From Nitratireductor sp. XY-223 (GTDB lineage Bacteria; Pseudomonadota; Alphaproteobacteria; Rhizobiales; Rhizobiaceae), in the NCBI RefSeq assembly GCF_004959855.1, contig NZ_SPNT01000001.1:558001-622000 (forward strand): a stretch of DNA of 64,000 nucleotides, written 5' to 3'. The notes beneath the pieces are model-generated. The model worked only from the letters and a program-made list of their open reading frames with translations, had not been told where the DNA came from and made no database searches. This document shows positions 31,681 through 42,500 of this stretch, in pieces; position 1 is the first letter of the stretch; the number at the start of each line of letters is the position of its first letter. The position numbers were made by a program, and so were the translations under genes.

Positions 31681-32931
31681 ATGAGCCTTCTTGACCTTTC
31701 CCTCGTCACCCGTTCCTTCACCGAGTTCGTCGCCCGGACCATCGAACTGTCGCCCGCCTGGCAGCCCCGCGCGCGGCCGACCGTTTCACCGCTGCCGCCG
31801 GACCAGATGGCGGTGGCGGGCCTTTCATTCTACCTCTATCACGTGACGGAAGTGCCGCAGCACAAGAACCCGGCGCCGGCCGCCGTCGGGTCCGATGCGA
31901 TCCGTTTCACGCCGATGGCAGTCGAACTGCACTACCAGATGTCGCCGGTCGCGTCCGGCCAGACCGCGGCGGAAATGCACGAGGCCCAGCTTCTGTTCGG
32001 TTGCGCGCTGAAGGCGCTGCACGATGCACCCGAAATCAACGACGAGACGGCTGTCAACGGCGCCAATGTGTTCGACCTGCTCGGCCTCGGCGGCGCCGAC
32101 AACCGGTTCCGGCTACAATATGTGCCCGTCATGGCCAGCGACGCGGTCAATTTCTGGACCGCGGGCTCCAGCGCCATGCGGCTTGCCGCCTATTACAGCG
32201 CGGCTGTCGTCTATCTCGATCCGGAAGCGATTGCCGCCCGGTCGGGCCGCGTCCTCAGCTACTCCATATCGGCCTTCCCTTCGGGTTCGCCATTCGTCTC
32301 GTCCTCGGAATCGCAGACAACCTTCACGCTTCCGGGCGGACAGGCGCAAACCATCACCACAAGCCCGGCCGTGGTGCCCTACGGAGGCGAACTGGTGCTG
32401 ACCGGAGCCAATTTCACCGGCGAGCGTGTCGATCTCTTGCTGCGTGGCAACGGCGATGACGCGCCCCGTGTCGCCGATGCCGGATGGGCCATTGTCGCCC
32501 AGCCGACGCGCCTGTCCGCCCGCGTCGCGCGGACCGCCGACGGGAGAATCATGCTTCCCGGCGCCTATGCGGCGAGCGTGCGCACCGGGCGGACGCTGTC
32601 CGGCCGCATGATCACGTCGCGGTCCAATGTGACGCCCATCCAGATCACGCCGGCAGTCGATCTCGTCACCGATCTCGGCGGCGGCCTGTTCCGCATCGAC
32701 GGTGGTCTCTTTGCCGATCCGGACATCGCGCCGGAGGACGTCGAGGTCCATGCGGCCGCGGAACAACTGACACTGTCTGCTGGAGCGCCGGCTGCCGGGG
32801 AATACCAGGTTGTCAGCGCCGACCGGATTGAACTGCAGCTTCCGGCCGGCTTCACCAGCGGTACGGATGTCCCTTTGCGGATCCTGGTGAACGGTGCGGA
32901 AACGCCACCGGTCTTCGTGAGGGTGCCATGA
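31681..32931 (+). CDS. DUF4255 (Pvc16/Afp16-like tail terminator) protein with C-terminal IPT/TIG-like extension
   Basis: 'LLDLSLVTRSFTEFVARTIEL...LSFYLYHVTEVPQHKN...ELHYQMSPVA..TAAEMHEAQLLFGCALKALHDAPEI' DUF4255 pattern. Confidence 0.88.
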   Translation: MSLLDLSLVTRSFTEFVARTIELSPAWQPRARPTVSPLPPDQMAVAGLSFYLYHVTEVPQHKNPAPAAVGSDAIRFTPMAVELHYQMSPVASGQTAAEMHEAQLLFGCALKALHDAPEINDETAVNGANVFDLLGLGGADNRFRLQYVPVMASDAVNFWTAGSSAMRLAAYYSAAVVYLDPEAIAARSGRVLSYSISAFPSGSPFVSSSESQTTFTLPGGQAQTITTSPAVVPYGGELVLTGANFTGERVDLLLRGNGDDAPRVADAGWAIVAQPTRLSARVARTADGRIMLPGAYAASVRTGRTLSGRMITSRSNVTPIQITPAVDLVTDLGGGLFRIDGGLFADPDIAPEDVEVHAAAEQLTLSAGAPAAGEYQVVSADRIELQLPAGFTSGTDVPLRILVNGAETPPVFVRVP

Positions 32932-35033
32932 CTGCGGGCGCGGGACAGACACCGGGCGCCGAAGCGCTGTTCGATCCGGCCCTTGGGAACCTGGATACCA
33001 CGCTGGCCGCTCTCGTGGTGCGGCGGGTGCGGCTGGCCGCGGCGGGCCGGGCCGCGTTTCTGCATCGGCTGTGGAGCGAGGAGGAACGGGACAACAATGC
33101 CCGTCCGGTCGACCGTCTTGCCAGGCAATTGGACAATGCGGAGGCGGAAGCGGCCTTCCGTCAAGAGGATCCTGAGGCCACAGCGCTGACCCAGGCCTCG
33201 GACGAGACCGCGGCACTGCTTTCGCAGTTCAGCGATCCGGCGTATCGCCGGCTGGTCGACATATTCGGTCTCGATGACGCGGAACAGGCGCTGCTCCATA
33301 TGGCCCTGGCCGCCGAGTACGATCCCACCATCGGGCCGCTTTTAAGACATGTTTCTCTCCATGAGCGGGCCGATTATCCAAACGATGCGCTGGCCGCGCG
33401 GCTGTTCGGCGGGCAGGCGGCCGGGTTGTGGCGGGCGGACGGCCCGGCGGCACGCTGGCGCATTCTGATTCGCGAGCCGATGGGACCGGACCTTCCCGAA
33501 CGTATCGCGGTCGATCCTTCCATCCGGCGGTACCTTGGCGGCGAAATGACGATGCCGGACCAGTTGATGGGCCTGGCACGCATTGTCGGCCCGCGGGAGC
33601 CGCTCTCGGGCTGGCCTGTCACGCAGACTGCGGCGCGGCTGTCGCGCATGCTCGAAGACCGGCGCGAGGAGCCGGTTACCGTTGCGGTACACGGTCAGCC
33701 CGGCTCCGGCCGAAAGACATTCTGCGCGGCGGTTGCATCCGAACTCGGGTTGTCGCTGCTTGCATCGGATCTGGATCGGGCGGCGTTGACCGCGCTCGAG
33801 GATGTCGCAATCGCGGCGCACCGGCACGCGTACTTCGCAGGTGCGGCGGTGCTGCTGGAAGGCCAAAGCACCGGCGCGGCGCGTTTGCCGGTCGATCTTG
33901 CGCCGTTCCCCTTGACATTTGTGGTCTCGGGTTCCCCCACCGATGCGTCTCCGGGCCAGGCCGGCCAACCGTCGCGGCCGACGATCGCGGTCGATCTCGG
34001 GGTTCCGGGCGTCGACGAACGGGCGGCGCTCTGGCGGCGGTTGTGCCCCTCCTCGTCGGCCTGGCGACAGGGCGAGATCGAAATTCTCGCCTCGCGTCAC
34101 CGGACCTTGCCGGGGACCATTGCCCGGGCGGCGGAGACCCTTCCGGCCAGCGGATCCGAGGCGGGTGAAACGCTGCGTGCGATGGACCGGGAGCGCTTCG
34201 GGAGCCTTGCCCAGCATGTTGCCTGCGCGTTCACCTTCGATGATCTGGTGCTGCCCGAGCGCCCGCAACGGCAGATCCGCACGCTCGTTCACGAGGCGAA
34301 GGCCCGCGAACGCTTCTGGGAAAAACCTGGCGTCGAGCGGCTGTTCCCGCAGGGGCGAGGGCTGACGGCGCTCTTTGCCGGGCCGCCGGGAACCGGCAAG
34401 ACCATGGCCGCGCAGGTCATCGCCGCTGAACTGGAGCTTGACCTTTACCGCGTCGACATGTCGTCGCTGGTCAGCAAGTATATCGGCGAGACGATGGAGA
34501 ATGTGCAGCGCATACTCGACATCGCCAGGTCCGTCGATGCGGTCCTTCTGTTCGATGAGGCGGACGGATTTTTCGCCCGCCGGACCGAATTGAACAATTC
34601 CAATGACCGTCACGCCAACCAGGACACCGGCCATCTGCTGCAGGCCATTGAAGCCTATCCCGGCATTGCGCTGCTTGCCTCGAACCGCAGGCGCAATATC
34701 GACGAGGCCTTCACGCGGCGGCTGCGCTATATCGTCGAGTTCCCGCCGCCGGACGAGGCGGCGCGGCGGCGCATTTGGCGGCAGATCCTCGCCGAGGTCT
34801 TCGGCGCGGCGACGCTCGCCCGGCTATCCGACCCGGTCGACCGGATTGCCCGGCGCGTCGATGTCACCGGCGCGCAGATCAAGCAGGCGCTGCTGACCGC
34901 GGCATTTGCCGCCGATGCCGACGGAAGCGATCTTGACGTCGCGCATGTGCTCGACGGGATCGACGCGGAGCTGATGAAGGACGGCCGGGCGCTGACCGCC
35001 CGCGATCGTGCGAACCTGGAGGCCGGGCAATGA
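32928..35033 (+). CDS. AAA+ ATPase (Pvc15/Afp15-like eCIS ATPase)
   Basis: 'GLTALFAGPPGTGKTMAAQVIAAELELDLYRVDMSSLVSKYIGETMENVQRILDIARSVDAVLLFDEADGFFARRTELNNSNDRHANQDTGHLLQAIE'. Confidence 0.93.
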   Translation: MTAGAGQTPGAEALFDPALGNLDTTLAALVVRRVRLAAAGRAAFLHRLWSEEERDNNARPVDRLARQLDNAEAEAAFRQEDPEATALTQASDETAALLSQFSDPAYRRLVDIFGLDDAEQALLHMALAAEYDPTIGPLLRHVSLHERADYPNDALAARLFGGQAAGLWRADGPAARWRILIREPMGPDLPERIAVDPSIRRYLGGEMTMPDQLMGLARIVGPREPLSGWPVTQTAARLSRMLEDRREEPVTVAVHGQPGSGRKTFCAAVASELGLSLLASDLDRAALTALEDVAIAAHRHAYFAGAAVLLEGQSTGAARLPVDLAPFPLTFVVSGSPTDASPGQAGQPSRPTIAVDLGVPGVDERAALWRRLCPSSSAWRQGEIEILASRHRTLPGTIARAAETLPASGSEAGETLRAMDRERFGSLAQHVACAFTFDDLVLPERPQRQIRTLVHEAKARERFWEKPGVERLFPQGRGLTALFAGPPGTGKTMAAQVIAAELELDLYRVDMSSLVSKYIGETMENVQRILDIARSVDAVLLFDEADGFFARRTELNNSNDRHANQDTGHLLQAIEAYPGIALLASNRRRNIDEAFTRRLRYIVEFPPPDEAARRRIWRQILAEVFGAATLARLSDPVDRIARRVDVTGAQIKQALLTAAFAADADGSDLDVAHVLDGIDAELMKDGRALTARDRANLEAGQ

Positions 35034-36310
35034 GCGGGCGGCCGACACTGGTTCGCCGCAGGAGCGGCGCGCGGGACCTGAAGGAAGCCGCCAGGCGCAA
35101 GGCTTTGCCGGCCCGCGGAAAGCAGCGAATGGAGCAGGCGGCGCCGGCACGCCAGGACGTGGTGCGCGAGCGCGAAGCGCAGCGCTATGCCGACGGGTTC
35201 ATGCGCGAGGCGCCGAGGACCGGGCGCGCCATGGAGAATGTGGCCGGGGGCGGCCGACCCTTGCCCGAGGACCTGCGGGCTGCACACGAGGAGCGGACCG
35301 GAACCGACCTTGGCGCAGTCAGGGTCCATGATGACGCGGCTTCCATGGAAGCCGCCGGCACGCTCGGCGCGCGCGGCTATCAGGAGGGCGAGGCGATCCG
35401 TCTCGGCCCGTCGGCGCCGCGCTCGGGACCGGCACGCGAAAAACTCATCGCCCACGAGGTCGCGCATGTCGCACAGGCGCGCAGGGATGGTGCGGCCGGC
35501 GGCGCGCCGCGGCTCGATCCGGAACCGACGCTGATGCCGTCGGTTCCGGCGCCGGAGGTCTTCCGTTCCGATTTTGGCGTCTCGCTGACGCTCTATTTCA
35601 GCCAGGGGTCTTTCCTCCTCGGCGCATCGGGCCTGCGCGCGCTGAACCGGGTTCAGCAGCAGCTGCGGGCCATGCCCGATGCGGTCGTCAGCATCGACGG
35701 GTTCGCATCGGCCGAAGGCACCGACGAATTCAACCTGCGCCTCTCGGAAAACCGGCGGCAGACGGTGCGCGCGCTGTTGCTTGCCGGGCTCGGCTTTGCG
35801 CCGGACGTCTCGGGGACCGGCCACGGGGAGTCGCAATCGCAGGAAACCGATGTCGATCCGGCCGAGCGGGAGCGTTTCCGGGCGCGTCACCGCCGCGTCG
35901 AGATCACCATCGTCAGTCCCGCGCTGGCATCGGCGCCGTCGCCGGAGCCGGATGAACCGGCCGTTCCGCCGGTGATCACGGCACCGCGCATTCCGTTCCG
36001 CCCTGAGACCGATCAGGAGCGCCTCGACCGGATCCTGCGCATGCCGGTCATCACACCCGAACCGACGACGTTTTCCGTCTGCGGCGTCTGGCGCGACAGC
36101 ACGCGGCGCTGGTTCGACCGCCGGCTGCGCGACCTCGGCGTCGGCGACGGCATTCGCGGCAGGCTTGTCGATCTCGGCGTCGGCGCCGTTGAGAGGCTTC
36201 CCTTCACCGCCGTGGAAGAGGCGCTCAAGGCCGGCGAGGTCGGAGGCACGGAGCGCCGCGCCATCATGTCGGCGCTGCGGGCCGCCTGCCGGCAGGAGGT
36301 GCGGCGATGA
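35030..36310 (+). CDS. DUF4157 (HEVAH) metallopeptidase-like domain fused to OmpA-like C-terminal domain
   Basis: 'LPEDLRAAHEERTGTDLGAVRVHDDAASMEAAGTLGARGYQEGEAIRLGPSAPRSGPAREKLIAHEVAHVAQ' (HEVAH at 35453-35467) and OmpA-like 'VVSIDGFASAEGTDEFNLRLSENRRQTVRALLLAGLG..RARHRRVEITIV'. Confidence 0.88.
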   Translation: MSGRPTLVRRRSGARDLKEAARRKALPARGKQRMEQAAPARQDVVREREAQRYADGFMREAPRTGRAMENVAGGGRPLPEDLRAAHEERTGTDLGAVRVHDDAASMEAAGTLGARGYQEGEAIRLGPSAPRSGPAREKLIAHEVAHVAQARRDGAAGGAPRLDPEPTLMPSVPAPEVFRSDFGVSLTLYFSQGSFLLGASGLRALNRVQQQLRAMPDAVVSIDGFASAEGTDEFNLRLSENRRQTVRALLLAGLGFAPDVSGTGHGESQSQETDVDPAERERFRARHRRVEITIVSPALASAPSPEPDEPAVPPVITAPRIPFRPETDQERLDRILRMPVITPEPTTFSVCGVWRDSTRRWFDRRLRDLGVGDGIRGRLVDLGVGAVERLPFTAVEEALKAGEVGGTERRAIMSALRAACRQEVRR

Positions 36311-36534
36311 AACGGGCCGCCGTCCGTATCGACCGGCTGAAGATCCGCCTTGCCGGCGGCGCGGACCCGAAACCCTTGGCCGACGCGGTCCGTCAGGCGC
36401 TTGCCGAAGTGCCGCCCGAGAGGCTTGCCGGCGTTTCGGCAACAAACACGCGCAGGCTCGAGCGGCGTGCAGGCGAGAGCACCGCGGAACTCGGCAGGCG
36501 GATCGTGCGCAAGGGCATCGGGGGTGGATCGTGA
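36307..36534 (+). CDS. small (75 aa) basic protein in eCIS operon
   Basis: ATG overlaps upstream stop (ATGA) and its stop overlaps the next start (GTGA); in-frame with operon logic; 'AAVRIDRLKIRLAGGADPKPLADAVRQALAEV'. Confidence 0.6.
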   Translation: MKRAAVRIDRLKIRLAGGADPKPLADAVRQALAEVPPERLAGVSATNTRRLERRAGESTAELGRRIVRKGIGGGS

Positions 36535-39500
36535 AACGGGCGTCCGACACGAAGCGGCCGGCTCCGCGCATTCGGCCCGGTCCCAGCCGCCACGAAGAAC
36601 AGGCGGTGGCGGCGGCGCGGGCGATCGACGCCGGCCGTCCGATCCCGCGCCTCGATCACGCGCCGGCAGCGGCCAATCTTGCCCGGCCCGGCGGCGGACG
36701 GCCCCTGGACGCCGCGTTCCGCGGCGCGGCCGAGCGGACATTCGACGCCGACCTTTCAGCCGTTCGCCTGCAGACAGGTGCGGACAGCGCGGCCTTACGG
36801 AACGGCGTTCCGGCGCTCACGGCCGGTGCGGACATCCATGTCGCCTGCGAGGAAAACCTGAGGGGAGAGGCGGGCCGTTCCCTGCTTTATCACGAGATCG
36901 CGCATGTGCTGCAGCAGACGGGCGAGCGCGGGCCCGACGGGCGGTTGCGCGCGACCCGTCGGTTCGGTTCGGGCATGCCTTTCGCGCTTGGCGGACCGCT
37001 GCAAGGCATCAACAAACCGAGCAGGGAAGACCTGGTCAGCAAGCTGATCGAGGTCCACCGTACCGGCGACGGCGGCGCGGAGGATGCGGACCTTGAAGCG
37101 GTCGTCGGCCGAATTTCCGGAGAGTTCGATCCGGAACGCGCCGGTGGCTCCGCGCTCAGCGCCGAGGTCCGCGCCGGCGAGATCAGCGGAACCGGCAAGC
37201 CGCTTCATCAGCTTTCCCAGCGTGCCCGCGGCCTGTTGTTCGACGTGCTCAAATTCGGCGGTTTCGACATCGGCGCGTCGACACTGTTAACCGGTGACAT
37301 CGATATTCCATCCGTCGCCGGTCACCCGCATTTCTATGACGCGATGAGCGCCAATGCGACTGTCATGGATGCGCTGACGGTGCGGGTCTTTGCCAGGGGC
37401 AGACGGCTGCGGCAGTTCATTACGGTCGCTTATCCGCGTGCCGTTTGGAACTTCCTGATCGATTTGCCCCGGGGCAAGCAGCCGATCTACGGGTTCGAGG
37501 CGTATTTCAACGCACTTCTGGCCGAGGTATCCGACTGGAATGTGCTCGGGCGCAACGAGGCCATCCTCTATGGCGCTTACCTGGTCAATTCCTTTGTTGC
37601 CGACTACGACGCGATGATCGACAGGGTGCGGCTACAAACAAGCCACCTCAGCGGCAACCGTGTTCAACGAAAGGTGCTGATGGCCAGCCAGATCGGCGCA
37701 TGGGCGACTGCGATGGCGGACGCGCTCGAGCTGTTCGGCGGTCAGACATTCGTCATTGAGGCCCATCGGCGCACGGCTATCCTGGCCGAGCGCGCGCGTG
37801 AATTCTGGACCTCGGCGCATGCCCGGGGTCACGAGACCTATCTGGCGGCACTCAGGCAGGCCGAGGAGGGAGGAAGCTTCCCCGAATCGCCGGTCGTCGC
37901 CATGGTCCGCAACCGCCTCCAGACGGCGGGGCTTCGCCTTCTCGCCACAACGCGGCAAGGTGAACTGCCGCCGGCCAGGGTGGACAGGGCCAATCGACGC
38001 AACTTCCGTCGGTCGGTGGAGCAAGTGATCGCTCAGATCGATCGGTTCGTTTTCGACCATCTGCCGAGGGCCGACGAAGAGTTCGCCGAGGCTCACGTTG
38101 TTGCGGGAGCCTTGCGTCTGTCCATGGACCGGCTTTTCGGCGCTCTCGATTTCTATAGCAGCTTTGCGGCCGAAGCCGAGGGAGAGGCGCTTCAGGACGT
38201 TCGCATCGCGAGCCGCATCAAAATGGCGCGCGAACTTGCGGTATTTGCACGCATGCTGCGATCACGTGCGCTGGAGCGCCGGACCGGAGACGTGCTTTCC
38301 GGACGCGACATTCGCAGTTCCTCGCTGGTGCTGCTCAGCGCGTGGGAGGAGGATCCAAGCACGCCGGTCGGCGCCATGGCGCGCGAGATCTCGACCCACA
38401 CGGAGGCGGGCGATGCGCATCTGCCGATCAGCTTTTCCATCGGCGAGGGCGACGACCGGCGCAATGTCTACCTGCCTTTGACCGTCAGCGACCTGGTCGG
38501 CATCTACCGCCTGATGTACACCCGCCGGCTGGCCAATGCGCTTTCGCGCATGCTGGCCTCAACCCAACCGGAGGAAGACGACAACCAGCGCACGATTATC
38601 CAGCGGGCCTACGGCCAGGCACGCGGCGACGACCGGCCGATGCGCTGGAAGGTCAACACATTCGAATATGTCGCCTATGAGGGCGACACGAGGTCCTTCA
38701 GGCAGCTCGTCGAGTCGCATGGGAGAACGGATACCGAGCTTGAAACCCAGGTCGCGACAAACGGGGTCGTCTTATTCCCGGATCACCCGGCGGGCGGCGT
38801 CTTTGCGTGGCTCGTGCCACCGCTCGACCCGCTCATCCGTGTTCTGCGCCGGGTCGACCTTCTCAACCAGTTGATCGAGCGAGCGGGGTTTGTGCCGGCT
38901 TCAGAGTTATCAAACGGCGACTGGATGCGGGCGCTCTCCTTTGCGGCAGAAGACGAAGGCAATCTCGCCAGTATCCTGGAGACGGTGCCGCTCACGCTCG
39001 GCAATCTGCAGAACACCGAAAACGAAAGGCTGGCTGCGCTCCTTCCGCTCGCCGTCTCCTATGAGCGCCGGCGCACCGTTCGCAAGGTGAAGGACCTCCT
39101 GGCCGCCTATGTCGGCGACAATCTCAAGAAGTATGGTGCACCGAACGATGCGCAATATGCCATCGAGGACTTTCGGCGCCTCGTCACGCCGGATGAGCTG
39201 ACCCACGAGGGTCAGACGTTCAATCACGCCAATGTGCAGCTCGCCATATTGATGCTGACGCTCGCCGAGGACATCGAGACGGCTTTCAATCCGCAGTTGA
39301 TCAGCGGCTTTGAGTCGCTCGGCCGGCGCAGCGAGACACGGTTCGACATCATAACCGGCTTCACGCCGATGCTTCGCCTCGCCCTTCGATCGTCGGTTCC
39401 GGGCCGTTCGGGCCAGCTCCTGAAACTGATGAATGCAAGCGAGCGCGCCGATCTTGATATCTCAGCCGCGCGCCGAAAGCTGCGCGGCGTGCTGCGTCAG

Positions 39501-42500
39501 TTCGAAGCCGCGGCGCGGGAAATGTCCGCGCGGCTGGCGCTGATCAGTACCGGCACGTCGCTGAAAAGCAACCTTTTTGCCAGCGAGATACCCGTTTCCG
39601 AAGAGCCTTTCTTCCATGACGGCAAGCCGGTCCAGATCGTGCGGATTTTTCGGCCGTTCGTGTTCCTGCCCGCCTATGGGCGGGGTGATCAGGAGGTGCT
39701 GCCGCCGACACTGCTCGATGCCGAACGTGAGCCCATCGAGCGGTCGTCGGATATCGTGCTGGTCCGTATCCGCATCGCCAATGGCCCGCCGATCGACATC
39801 ACCGCCGGGATGACGGATAAGGACATTGCCCTCCTGATGTTCCTGAACGACGCGATCGCCAACCGCGCCTTCCACCTCTCCATGGAGGGGATCGGCGAGG
39901 CGATCGAGGAGGCGGCGCTGCTGGCACTGGACGCGGCGGAGTTCATCCCGGGGGCCGGTCAGGCCATCATGGTCGGACGCATCATCTTCGAAGTCGGGCA
40001 GTTCCTGCTGTCGGACGAGTTTGACGACATGCTCGCCGTCGTACGTGGCCAGCCCGTCGAGGAACTGATGGCGATCGCCGAAAACCTGGCGACCGACTTT
40101 TTCGATACCGACGTCATCTGGCAGTTCCTTCTCTTCAACGGCACGGCCATCCAGTATCTCGACGAGGTGCGCAGCGATCCCCGGCGCGAGCGCGTGCGGC
40201 GGCGCGGACGGGGAAGCAAGTTCTCGCGGATCGTCATGAGCATCGGCCAGATCCCGCGCCATCTGTACAAGCGGCTCAATGCCGTGCGGGCACGGACCGT
40301 GCCGCGGGTCCGGAACATCCAGACATTTGTCGCCTCGCATCCAAATGTTGCAGGCGGACTCGAAATCGCCGCCGCCTTCGCCCGCGGCGTGCCTGTCTTC
40401 GGTCTCGATCCCCATGAGGTGCGAGGACTCCTTCAGGCGGCGGAGGATCCGGAGGCATCACTCAAGGCGAAATTGACGGGCATGCTCGATGCAATCGACA
40501 AGTTCGAGTTGCCGGACGATCCCATCCCCAATGACCTGATCATCGCGGCGATGATCGAATTCATCCTGGAACGGCTCAAGCGCATGGGCCGTATCGGCAA
40601 GGCCATCCGGGTTGTCCTGCCGATCCTGCGGGTGACAGGGGCGATCGACGAAATCGGTCAACAGCTCGCCAACGCTATGGCCGGCAGTGCCATAGATCCG
40701 AACCTGGTCTGGCAAAGAGAGATCAAAGAGAAGGTCGGCAAAGCGTTCAAGGAGGCCAAACAGGAATTCGTCGACACTGCGAATGGGCGGCTCGCCCGTT
40801 TCGGCCTGGAAACCATGCCGGATGTGGGTGACGTTAGCTTTGATGAGACGCCGCTGCCCGAGATGACGCCTGATGCCAGCCCGTTGCTCGGCGACGGACT
40901 GTACGCCGAGCCGCTGGCACACCTCGACACGATAGGCCCGGGACGACCGCTTTCGCGCCGGACCCTGATGCGGGCGACGCGCGAGTTCGGCCATGATCTT
41001 TCCCATGCGCGCCTGCACACCGGCAACGATGCTGCCGGGCTGACCGCGCGCTACGGGGCGCTCGGCCTGACGTCCGGCAGCCATATTTTCCTGCGGCCGG
41101 GTCTGTCGCCGGATGCCGGCGAGGGGCGCAATGTCATGCGCCACGAGTTGGCGCACGTGATCCAGAACACAGGACCGAGCCCGTTTGGCGAACACGGCTA
41201 TCGCCAGCGCCACCCGGTTCTCGGGCAGCCCGGCAAGGGGTTGCGGATCGACGGGAGGCGGGAAGCCGAGGCGGACCGGGCAGCGTCGGCGGCAGCGGCA
41301 CCCGGCCACCGCATCGGCAATCCGGTCGACGCGGGCAGTGGCGGCGGACCGGGACTGGCGCCGGCGCTCGGCGGGCGGTTGTTCGCTGACATCCTCACCC
41401 GGTTCACCGAACCGGCCGACATCGAGAATTTCGTTGCCGGGGTTCAACGGGAGGCGGAAACGAGGGCGACCGCGCCGGGTGTCGTCCATGCCCGCAGCAT
41501 CTGGCGGCAGGTCAAGGCGGCATTGTCGAACAGCCGCAAATCGCGGTTCCGCGGCCACACCCGCACCGACGGGGTGCCGGATCTCATCCGCGACCAGATC
41601 AACACGGGGCGCGGCGCGCAAATCAGCAACCAGATGATCGCCGTGCTCGCGTCCCGATCGCAGCGGCCCGCATACCGTCGCGGGCAACGGGTGCCGCCGG
41701 GGGCGCCGCACACGGAGCTCAACCCGGCCGCGTTCGCCAATGCGCTCGAGGCCTTCGTCTTCGGCTTTACCGGAATTGCCATGAGCATCCGTCTCGAGCG
41801 CGGGTCGGAACGGCCCGATGTCTCGCGGGTGACGGTCTATCTCGTCGACCTCGGGCGCCTGGAGGACGACAGCCATCCGCTTTGGCAAAAAGCGCTGTCG
41901 GGCACGCCGCAGTTGGGTACGGTCACGCCGCAGGACAAGGAACTGCTCCTGCGCATAGCGCGCCTGCGCCGGCCCAACGAAAAGATCCTCGCGTCGCGCC
42001 ATTTCAGTCTGGACGATCAATTCGTGCTCCGGTTCAGAAGCCTTAAGAGCGATGCCGCGGGCGTGTCGGTGGCGCCGTGGGTCCAATACACGACCGTCGA
42101 CGCGGAGAACCCGGGAACCGGGACCGATCACCGGCTGCGCCTCGGAACGCACGGACAGCTCACCGGGATCGGTACGCCGAACAGGGAGTCCCACCACATC
42201 CCGCAATTCGTGTTGATCGAATATTTCAGAAACGATGCGGCGACACCGATGTTCGAAGATGCTTCCGACAGGCTCCCCGGCTTCGAAGCCAATGAGAATC
42301 CCGGTCGCTTCAGCGACGGCAGCAACTCGATAAATCTCGAAACGCTGCACTCCGGCAGCGGCCGCGGCAACGGCATGCCGGCCATCCTGCTCGCAGCCCG
42401 GACCCACAAGATGGGGCGCCTGCATATCGGCGGCAAAAGCGCGTGGGACAGCCAGAACGACACAAAAAAGGCCCCGTCCACCCAGAGCGATCAGGTCGCA

